Part shown: in pieces, positions 1 to 4,731 of the stretch
Numbering within the stretch: position 1 is the stretch's first letter
Layout of the letters: each line of letters starts with the position of its first letter
Source of the DNA: Synergistaceae bacterium
GTDB taxonomy: Bacteria > Synergistota > Synergistia > Synergistales > Aminobacteriaceae
Assembly (NCBI GenBank): GCA_017427625.1
Contig: JAFRSL010000092.1
Coordinates: 1 to 5,177 of the forward strand
Reading direction: 5' to 3'
DNA: 5,177 nucleotides
The notes under the pieces: model-generated
Databases searched by the model: none
What the model was told of the DNA's origin: nothing
The model's input: only the letters and a program-made list of their open reading frames with translations
Program-made: the position numbers and the translations under genes

Positions 1-1083
1 GACCATGAATGCACGACTCTCGATGAAGCAAGGGAAAAACTTTCACGCGGAATGTGGCTCATGATTCGTGAGGGTGCAAGTTTCCTTGACCTCAAGACAC
101 TGTTACCCCTCGTCAAAGAAAATCCACTCAACGCTGCCCGCTGCATGGCCGTCAGTGATGACATTACGGCGAGATATTTGCTTGAACGCGGACACATGGA
201 CGAGAAGATGAGGATAATGATCCGCGACGGTCTCAATCCTTTTACAGCCCTCAGAATGGTAACGTTAAGCCCCGCCGAATATTTCAGGCTTCACGACAGG
301 GGAATAATAGCTCCCGGAAAAATCGCTGACTTCACGATTCTTGATGCTGATACTATGGACGAGGCATTCAAGGTTCATTCGGTCTGGAAGAGGGGATTGC
401 AGGTTGTTCGCGATGATGATGTGTTCGCCGTTAATGACGCTGAACATCTTGCGCCAGTTACCCGCGTTAAAGTCAAGAAAGTCCCAGCGGTCGAAAATAT
501 CCGTGTCAAGGCTGAAGGCTCATTGATGAACGTAATCGGTGTAACAGAAGGCACAGTTATCACGAAGACGCTTCAGGTTTCGCCGAAAGTTTCTGACGAT
601 TACGCTGTTCCCGATGCTGAGAATGACATTGCGAAGATCGTCGTTCTTGAACGCCACAGGGACACGGGAAGATTCGGTGTCGGCTTCGTGAAAGGCTTGG
701 GGATAATGCGGGGCGCTGTAGGATCAAGTGTTGCACATGATGCGCATAATTTCGTCGTTGCAGGAGCTGATGATGCGTCAATAATCACGGCACTTCACGG
801 GCTTGCTGAAATGGGAGGCGGTCTAGTCGTCTCTGAGGGCGGGGAACTGAAAGCCTCGTTTGCGCTCCCGATTGGCGGACTGATGAGCTACCTTAGTCCT
901 GAAGAAGTCTGCGCCCAGCTTGCGAAAATGGAGAATGCCGCAGAGACACTCGGTGTGAAAATCCCGCACCCGTTCATGGTTTTGTCGTTCTTATGCCTGA
1001 GCGTTATACCTGAACTTAGGATTACGGACTTGGGATATGTTGACATTACGAAGGGCGGAGTACAGAAACTTTTTGCGAGATGA
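1..1083 (+). CDS. ade: Adenine deaminase, C-terminal part (5' end outside window)
   Basis: Adenine deaminase (EC 3.5.4.2) hydrolyses adenine to hypoxanthine and ammonia in the cytoplasm, for purine salvage or purine breakdown. The reading frame is open from base 1 and starts with DHECTTLDEA, the family's DHE motif (probably a metal-binding His of the amidohydrolase barrel), so the ATG at 52 is internal. Window residues 52-54 are SDD, the catalytic or metal-binding aspartate region. GIIAPGKIADFTILD at residues 101-115 is the typical end of the amidohydrolase domain. From about residue 210 comes the family-specific C-terminal domain, with RHRDTGRFGVGFVKGLG and SSVAHDAHNFVVAG (residues 242-255). 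About 360 residues are present; full-length family members are about 570-600, so roughly 220 lie upstream. The TGA stop overlaps the next gene's ATG. No frameshift is seen. Confidence 0.95.
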   Translation, partial: DHECTTLDEAREKLSRGMWLMIREGASFLDLKTLLPLVKENPLNAARCMAVSDDITARYLLERGHMDEKMRIMIRDGLNPFTALRMVTLSPAEYFRLHDRGIIAPGKIADFTILDADTMDEAFKVHSVWKRGLQVVRDDDVFAVNDAEHLAPVTRVKVKKVPAVENIRVKAEGSLMNVIGVTEGTVITKTLQVSPKVSDDYAVPDAENDIAKIVVLERHRDTGRFGVGFVKGLGIMRGAVGSSVAHDAHNFVVAGADDASIITALHGLAEMGGGLVVSEGGELKASFALPIGGLMSYLSPEEVCAQLAKMENAAETLGVKIPHPFMVLSFLCLSVIPELRITDLGYVDITKGGVQKLFAR

Positions 1084-1715
1084 AAGAGATAATAGACTGC
1101 ATACCGTCAGCAGCACTCCGGGAATATCTGAGCGTTCACCCTCTGAATTTATCAGTATTGCAGAAAGCTACCATAGTAAGCGAATACGCAAAGAGGAAAA
1201 AGCAAATCGCTATATTCAGGAAGCTGGCGGAGGAGTCAAGTTCAGAGGCCGAAAAGCTTCTGCTCAAAACAGCGATTATGGACTTGGAAAATCACCCTGA
1301 TATGGAGGGAGGTTATATGAAAGATACGTGCGAGGTATACGATGAAAAGTTCCCACACGAGGGTTTTCCTTTATTTCCATTTCTTGAAATATGCAGCCTC
1401 CCGGTCCTCTTCAAATCCGGCGATGTCATAAGAAGTAAAGCCCGATACTATGACGGTCTATATTGCGTCGGAATAGGCCCAGTGCTGGAAGCTGGACGAT
1501 GCGATTTCTCCGATGAATGTTACCTTTGCTACCCGCTTTCTTACCCTGTTAAAGTGCGAGATGACTTGGCAATGTCTCACGTTCACATAGACATCTGCGA
1601 TGCAGACAGAGCATCAACGGATACATTGACGAGGAAGCAGCGGAAGAATTTGCGCCGTATCAGGGAGCTTATAGCGTCAGATGATTACGAGTTAGCTCGT
1701 TACAGAGATAGCTAA
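1080..1715 (+). CDS. Hypothetical protein, translationally coupled to adenine deaminase
   Basis: I do not recognise a named family. The 211-residue product has no signal peptide or membrane segment and is probably cytoplasmic. Residues 1-75 look helical and charged (KRKKQ near 39-43, EESSSEAEKLLLK near 51-63). The middle (95-160) looks more beta-rich and contains FKSGDVIRSKARYYDGLYCV, which resembles a small barrel-like domain. The C-terminus (184-211) is basic and helical. There are eight cysteines (7, 84, 105, 129, 141, 147, 150, 173), including C141-x5-C147-x2-C150, plus H167 and H169 in SHVHIDICD. A metal site is possible but unproven. The ATG at 1080 overlaps the deaminase stop as ATGA. 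There is no good Shine-Dalgarno site at normal distance (GGAG lies about 20 bases upstream), so translation is probably coupled to the deaminase. The uninterrupted 636-base frame and the coupling make it a real gene; the function is unknown. Confidence 0.8.
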   Translation: MKEIIDCIPSAALREYLSVHPLNLSVLQKATIVSEYAKRKKQIAIFRKLAEESSSEAEKLLLKTAIMDLENHPDMEGGYMKDTCEVYDEKFPHEGFPLFPFLEICSLPVLFKSGDVIRSKARYYDGLYCVGIGPVLEAGRCDFSDECYLCYPLSYPVKVRDDLAMSHVHIDICDADRASTDTLTRKQRKNLRRIRELIASDDYELARYRDS

Positions 1716-1728
1716 AGTTTTCATGATT

Positions 1729-1759
1729 TTGCGACTTTATCACGATTAAGCATTATAAT
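1729..1759 (+). promoter_or_regulatory. Predicted sigma-70-type promoter of the purine permease gene
   Basis: A perfect TATAAT (1754-1759) lies in the gap before the permease. The best -35 match is TTGCGA (1729-1734, 4 of 6), with a long 19-base spacer. Transcription would start near 1766, giving a leader of only about 30 bases. That is too short for a purine riboswitch. No terminator is visible between 1716 and this promoter, so readthrough from the deaminase operon is also possible. Confidence 0.55.
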
Positions 1760-1778
1760 TATGGTTCATTCAAATTTT

Positions 1779-1784
1779 GGAGAG
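1779..1784 (+). promoter_or_regulatory. Ribosome binding site that decides the permease start
   Basis: GGAGAG at 1779-1784 sits 10 bases before the ATG at 1795. The in-frame TTG at 1777 overlaps this site and so cannot be the start it serves. This fixes the protein as MSLFRIRETG, the usual beginning for this permease family. Confidence 0.7.
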
Positions 1785-1794
1785 TGATAGAAAA

Positions 1795-3099
1795 ATGTCG
1801 TTATTCAGAATCCGTGAGACCGGTACAACATTCATGACCGAAGTCCTCGCTGGAATCACCACGTTCGTAACAATGTCCTACATCATCTTCGTCAACCCGA
1901 ATATCCTCAGCAACACGGGAATGGACTTCAACGCTCTCGTCGTCGTAACATGTCTTGCGTCGGCTTTGGGTACGTTCTTGATGGCCATTCTTGCCGACTA
2001 CCCGATAGCGCTTGCGCCGGGAATGGGGCTCAATGCGTTCTTTGCGTTCGGTGTCGTGTTGAACATGAAGATCAACGGTGCGCCCGTAACATGGCAGATG
2101 GCGTTGGCGGCGGTCTTCATTGAGGGAGCGATATTCGCAGTGCTGACGCTGACATCGATTCGTGAGGCGATCATGAACTCAATCCCGAAGTCCCTGAAAA
2201 TCGGAATCTCAGCAGGCATTGGGCTTTTCATTGCGTTCATAGGCTTACAGTCAGCAGGAATAGTCGTCAATAATGATGCAACTCTTCTCGGTCTCGGCCA
2301 GCTAAGAGGTAATACTCCCATGATGCTATCAATGCTCGGACTTCTCATCATGGCCGTACTCACAGCGTGGAACGTAAAGGGCGCGCTTCTTCTCGGTATC
2401 ATCATCGTAACCGGTATCGCGGCGGCATTGGGTCTCGTTCAGGTTCCCGAAAAGTTTGTGTCTGAGCCTCCCTCAATAATGCCTCTTGTCGGTCAGCTTG
2501 ACTTCTCGCTCATAAAGTCATCAGAGTTCTGGGTTGTGGTGTTCACGTTCTTCTTTGTTGACTTCTTCGACACGCTTGGGACTCTCGTGGGTGTCTGCAA
2601 CCGTTCAGGGCTTCTCGACGAGAATGGGAATCTTCCTAGAGCGAAGGGTGCGTTAATGGCCGATGCAATAGCGACAATGGCGGGCGCGGCAATGGGAACG
2701 TCAACCGTAACGAGCTATGTCGAGTCATCATCAGGCGTTGCACAGGGCGGAAGAACGGGCCTCACAGCGATAGTTACGGCGTTGCTCTTCGTCGGAGCGA
2801 TCTTCTTCACGCCGCTCGTCGGAATGGTTCCCGCGTATGCCACAGCACCAGCACTCATTATCGTTGGTATTTACATGATGATGAGCCTTCGGGATCTCAA
2901 TTATGATGACTGGACTGAGCTTATACCGTCAATCATTGGGTTCTTCATGATGCCTCTCGCCTACAGTATCGCGGTAGGTATCGAGTTCGCAATCGTCATC
3001 TATGTTGCGATAAAACTGCTCACAGGAAAGATGAAGGATATATCATTCCTGATGGTTGCGCTTTCGGCTCTCTTCATCGCGAAGGAATTACTCGCATAA
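1795..3099 (+). CDS. NCS2 family purine permease (AzgA/PbuG type)
   Basis: This inner-membrane transporter of 434 residues probably imports hypoxanthine, guanine or adenine by proton symport. It belongs to the AzgA/PbuG/AdeP branch of NCS2. Family signatures are clear: GITTFVTMSYIIFVNPNIL at the first membrane segment (residues 20-38), APGMGLNAFFAF in segment 3 (74-85), FFFVDFFDTLGTLVGV in segment 8 (252-267, with D256 and D259) and GTSTVTSYVESSSGVAQGGR in segment 10 (301-320, with E310). The acidic residues of segments 8 and 10 contact the purine and the proton in the family. The length is normal and the hydrophobic segments fit the 14-segment fold. The sequence does not decide which purine is carried. 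Neighbouring adenine deaminase makes adenine or hypoxanthine attractive, but that is inference. The gene has its own promoter and a terminator just downstream. Confidence 0.95.
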   Translation: MSLFRIRETGTTFMTEVLAGITTFVTMSYIIFVNPNILSNTGMDFNALVVVTCLASALGTFLMAILADYPIALAPGMGLNAFFAFGVVLNMKINGAPVTWQMALAAVFIEGAIFAVLTLTSIREAIMNSIPKSLKIGISAGIGLFIAFIGLQSAGIVVNNDATLLGLGQLRGNTPMMLSMLGLLIMAVLTAWNVKGALLLGIIIVTGIAAALGLVQVPEKFVSEPPSIMPLVGQLDFSLIKSSEFWVVVFTFFFVDFFDTLGTLVGVCNRSGLLDENGNLPRAKGALMADAIATMAGAAMGTSTVTSYVESSSGVAQGGRTGLTAIVTALLFVGAIFFTPLVGMVPAYATAPALIIVGIYMMMSLRDLNYDDWTELIPSIIGFFMMPLAYSIAVGIEFAIVIYVAIKLLTGKMKDISFLMVALSALFIAKELLA

Positions 3100-3118
3100 C
3101 AACAAACACAGTATTTCA

Positions 3119-3155
3119 GGCCGTCCGTGAGAAATTGCGGGCGGTTATTTTTTTT
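3119..3155 (+). terminator. Intrinsic terminator after the purine permease
   Basis: CCGTCCG (3121-3127) pairs with CGGGCGG (3138-3144) through six Watson-Crick pairs and one G-U pair. Two further G-U pairs are possible at the base and the loop is ten bases. A run of eight T (3148-3155) follows. It lies 20 bases after the permease stop and separates that transcript from the DUF operon. Confidence 0.88.
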
Positions 3156-3180
3156 GTCGCAAATTCTAAAACTTTTATGC

Positions 3181-3208
3181 TTGACATAAATCATTTATGC
3201 GATATAAT
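3181..3208 (+). promoter_or_regulatory. Strong consensus promoter of the DUF1659-DUF2922 operon
   Basis: The -35 box TTGACA (3181-3186) and the -10 box TATAAT (3203-3208) are both perfect, with a 16-base spacer. A/T-rich tracts at 3161-3178 could act as an UP element. Transcription should start near 3215, leaving a leader of about 50 bases. It is the best-matching promoter in the window, so strong expression is expected unless repressed. Confidence 0.85.
3185..3199. promoter_or_regulatory. Perfect 15-base palindrome in the promoter spacer, candidate operator
   Basis: CATAAAT-C-ATTTATG is a perfect inverted repeat that overlaps the last two bases of the -35 box and fills most of the spacer. 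A further copy of the half-site, TTTATGC, occurs at 3174-3180, exactly 20 bases (two helix turns) before the one at 3194-3200. The position suits a repressor that blocks RNA polymerase. No regulator gene is in the window, and AT-rich promoters form such palindromes by chance fairly often. Confidence 0.4.
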
Positions 3209-3263
3209 AACCATCGTCAAGCCGGCAATGACAAAACTCACAATGAAAGGAGGAAACAGGCTC

Positions 3264-3488
3264 ATGGCCAACTCAGTATTGAAGAAAGTCAGCGTAAGCA
3301 TCAAGCTGGACGACGGGCAAGATTCACAGGGTAACCCCAAGACCGTCAGTGTATCTCTCGGAAGCCTCAGCAAGAACAGTTTCGACGCAGACAAAGCACT
3401 CGCGGTAGTGGGCGCGCTTGAACCCTGCCTCAACAAGTCGATCAGCAGCATTGAGAAGACTGAAGTCAGTTCTCTCTCAGCAGCGTAG
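3264..3488 (+). CDS. DUF1659 family small protein
   Basis: This 74-residue protein of unknown function matches the DUF1659 pattern: an N-terminal strand (KKVSVSIKLDDG), the family-like turn DSQGNPKTVSVSLGSL, a helix (DADKALAVVGALEPCLNK, 41-58) and a final strand (ISSIEKTEVSSLSA). It has no signal peptide or membrane segment, so it is probably cytoplasmic. It has one cysteine, C55. The frame is open further upstream, but the ATG at 3264 is chosen because AAAGGAGGA (3246-3254) lies 9 bases before it. The in-frame ATGs at 3228 and 3243 have no such site. It is the first gene of an operon with a DUF2922 gene 37 bases downstream. DUF1659 and DUF2922 genes are known neighbours in Firmicutes, but no function is established. 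The family call rests on remembered sequence pattern and on this pairing. Confidence 0.85.
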   Translation: MANSVLKKVSVSIKLDDGQDSQGNPKTVSVSLGSLSKNSFDADKALAVVGALEPCLNKSISSIEKTEVSSLSAA

Positions 3489-3510
3489 GCAGCACTAGCA
3501 AAGAGCCGTT

Positions 3511-3521
3511 AAGGAGGTGAT
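3511..3521 (+). promoter_or_regulatory. Full-consensus ribosome binding site of the DUF2922 gene
   Basis: AAGGAGGTGAT is complementary to the 16S rRNA 3' end over its whole length. It lies 8 bases (counted from the end of AGGAGG) before the ATG at 3526. A GTG at 3517, in frame, is part of this site and is therefore not the start. Confidence 0.85.
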
Positions 3522-3525
3522 AGAT

Positions 3526-3747
3526 ATGGCGGCAGGAACAAAGTTAGTCTTGGGATTCGAGACGAGCAACGGAAGCACAACGACACTCTCCTTCAGTTAT
3601 GCGAAACCGACTGCAACTTTGGCTCAGGTCAAAGCGGCCATGAACGCGATAACAACGAACGGGGAAATCTTCGCAACCGTCCCCGTAACGTCAAAGAGCG
3701 CAAAGATGGTAACGACCACTGAGACCGAATACGACCTCGACGAATAG
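3526..3747 (+). CDS. DUF2922 family small protein
   Basis: This 73-residue protein of unknown function fits DUF2922: KLVLGFETSNGSTTTLSFSYAKPTATLAQVKAAM is the typical strand, turn, strand and 'P-x-A-T' helix start, followed by GEIFATVPVTSKSAKMVTTTETEYDL. It has no cysteine, signal peptide or membrane segment. The C-terminus is acidic (ETEYDLDE) and the rest is rich in Thr, Ser and Ala. The start is fixed by a full-consensus ribosome site. It shares an operon with the DUF1659 gene, and the two proteins follow the same strand-strand-helix-strand order, so they may be distant relatives that pair with each other (inference). The terminator follows 23 bases after the stop. In other bacteria a small YvrJ-type membrane protein gene often comes next; here it is missing. 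Confidence 0.87.
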   Translation: MAAGTKLVLGFETSNGSTTTLSFSYAKPTATLAQVKAAMNAITTNGEIFATVPVTSKSAKMVTTTETEYDLDE

Positions 3748-3748
3748 G

Positions 3749-3755
3749 AAGGAGG
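3749..3755 (+). promoter_or_regulatory. Orphan Shine-Dalgarno site with no normal gene
   Basis: AAGGAGG lies just after the DUF2922 stop. No ATG follows before the terminator. The only frames it could serve are TTG at 3762 (six residues, MHHPSG, stop at 3780-3782) or ATT at 3761 (15 residues, stop at 3806-3808). Either frame would run into the terminator hairpin. It could be a relic of a lost third gene or a tiny leader-like frame. Confidence 0.5.
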
Positions 3756-3770
3756 AACACATTGCACCAC

Positions 3771-3801
3771 CCCTCAGGTTGATACGCCTGAGGGCTTTTT
3801 T
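3771..3801 (+). terminator. Intrinsic terminator of the DUF1659-DUF2922 operon
   Basis: CCCTCAGG (3771-3778) pairs perfectly with CCTGAGGG (3787-3794) around an eight-base loop and is followed by C and six T (3796-3801). Read from the other strand the hairpin is followed by GTGGTGC rather than a T run, so it should not stop mazG transcription. Confidence 0.92.
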
Positions 3802-3810
3802 GTTCTAAGC

Positions 3811-4578
3811 CTACTGCCTGAGTATATTCTTTGCCTTGTCCCAGAATGAATCGAGTTCATCAAGAGTGTAATCCGAGATTGATTTCCCTTCAGACTGCGC
3901 AAGCTCCTCCATAATTCCGAAACGCCTCTTGAATTTCTCGCACACAATGTTCAATGCCGCATCAGGGTCAACATTTAGCCTTCTCGCAATGTTCACAGTC
4001 ATGAACAGGACATCGCCAAGCTCTTCGGCCATGTGTTCAGGATCATTCTCATTAGCAGCGTCCTTTAGTTCGTGAATTTCCTCGTCAAGCTTATCGAAAA
4101 GAGGCTCGATTTCACCGGCCGGCCAGTCAAATCCAACATGCTTAACTTTCCCCTGAATCCTGTTTGCTTTGAGTAATGGCGGAAGACCATCAGGGATACC
4201 CGCGAGTATTGAGGTACTTTCGTGCTTCTCCTTGCGTTCTTCGGCTTTAATGCGCTCCCAATTCCTGAGAACTTCATCGCTGTCATCGGCTTTGACATTT
4301 CCGAAGACGTGAGGGTGCCTTCGTATGAGCTTGTCGCAAATTCCCCGAACGACGTCCTTCATGTCGAAAGCCCCCAAATCCTTAGCGATTGAGGCAACGA
4401 ATACAACCTGAAGCAGCAAGTCCCCAGCTTCCTCGCGGATTTCGGCCATGTCATGCTTCGTTATAGCGTCGGCAAGTTCGTAGGCTTCTTCGGTGATTGG
4501 GGTGCGGAGAGTTTCGAGGGTCTGCTTTCTGTCCCAAGGGCAGCCGTTTGGGGCGCGAAGCCTCTCGATTATGTTCAC
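3811..4578 (-). CDS. mazG: MazG nucleoside triphosphate pyrophosphohydrolase
   Basis: MazG cleaves (d)NTPs to the monophosphate and pyrophosphate in the cytoplasm. It is thought to remove abnormal nucleotides and, in E. coli, to dampen the ppGpp stress response. From the GTG at 4578 the product is 255 residues with two MazG domains. The first has RLRAPNGCPWDRKQT (6-20), EEAYE (30-34), EEAGD (49-53) and RRHPHVFG (86-93). The second has KVKHVGFDWP (144-153), EEIHE (166-170) and EELGD (185-189). Both domains keep the EExxE and EExxD metal-binding pairs, so both could be active. The GTG has no ribosome site and would start inside the helix that normally precedes RLR. The frame is open upstream to 4650, and residues SSHYFDEIVNIIERLR fit the family, so the true protein is probably about 265 residues (starting near 4608). 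It converges on the DUF operon. Confidence 0.94.
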   Translation of the reverse strand: MNIIERLRAPNGCPWDRKQTLETLRTPITEEAYELADAITKHDMAEIREEAGDLLLQVVFVASIAKDLGAFDMKDVVRGICDKLIRRHPHVFGNVKADDSDEVLRNWERIKAEERKEKHESTSILAGIPDGLPPLLKANRIQGKVKHVGFDWPAGEIEPLFDKLDEEIHELKDAANENDPEHMAEELGDVLFMTVNIARRLNVDPDAALNIVCEKFKRRFGIMEELAQSEGKSISDYTLDELDSFWDKAKNILRQ

Positions 4579-4615
4579 GATTTCGTCAAAGTAATGTGAG
4601 CTTTCTATGATTGAT

Positions 4616-4620
4616 TCCTT
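4616..4620 (-). promoter_or_regulatory. Ribosome binding site pointing to an ATA start of mazG
   Basis: On the minus strand AAGGA (4620 to 4616) is followed after 7 bases by ATA at 4608-4606, in frame with mazG; ATC at 4611-4609 is only 4 bases away. No ATG, GTG or TTG occurs in frame between the upstream stop at 4651-4653 and the GTG at 4578. Start here would restore a normal MazG N-terminus of about 10 more residues. Confidence 0.5.
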
Positions 4621-4635
4621 CTTGCGTGAAAAATT

Positions 4636-4655
4636 TATGATTTCTAGAAATTATA
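4636..4655. promoter_or_regulatory. 20-base near-palindrome between mazG and the hydrolase gene, candidate operator
   Basis: TAT-g-ATTTCTAGAAAT-t-ATA: nine of ten base pairs of the inverted repeat match, with a perfect 12-base core (4640-4651). It covers the minus-strand -10 box of mazG and lies upstream of the plus-strand promoter, where a dimeric regulator could control one or both genes. No regulator is identified. Confidence 0.35.
4650..4655 (-). promoter_or_regulatory. Predicted -10 box of the mazG promoter
   Basis: A perfect TATAAT on the minus strand (4655 to 4650) would start transcription near 4643, just ahead of the AAGGA site. The -35 region is poor (CTACCT at 17 bases spacing), so a factor or another sigma subunit may be needed, or the box may be fortuitous. 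Confidence 0.45.
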
Positions 4656-4667
4656 CCTCATTAAGTC

Positions 4668-4698
4668 TGGACAGGTAGATACAACCGCAAAATATACT
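4668..4698 (+). promoter_or_regulatory. Predicted promoter of the exported hydrolase gene
   Basis: TGGACA (4668-4673, 5 of 6) and TATACT (4693-4698, 5 of 6) are separated by a long 19-base spacer. Transcription would begin near 4705, about 27 bases before the ATG. The gene is divergent from mazG. Confidence 0.5.
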
Positions 4699-4731
4699 GT
4701 CATCATCAAAATTCAAAGGAGGATTACCCTC

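Noticed and set aside
1037..1300. Alternative plus-strand frame across the end of adenine deaminase and the start of the unknown gene
   Set aside because: It overlaps two better-supported genes in another frame and has no ribosome site or recognisable motif.
1716..1794. Possible purine riboswitch or PurR box before the permease
   Set aside because: The gap is 79 bases and the predicted leader about 30 bases, too short for the riboswitch fold. I see no switch core motif or clear PurR-type CCGAAC box.
1777..1794. TTG start at 1777 for the permease
   Set aside because: The TTG overlaps the GGAGAG ribosome site, and the ATG at 1795 is correctly spaced and gives the usual family N-terminus.
1998..2405. 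135-codon open frame on the minus strand inside the permease gene
   Set aside because: It lies wholly opposite a well-supported membrane protein gene, and its Met/Pro/Ala-rich product has no recognisable motif. It is a shadow frame.
3135..3263. Upstream extension of the DUF1659 protein from 3135
   Set aside because: It would cover the permease terminator and the operon promoter. The ribosome site fits only the ATG at 3264.
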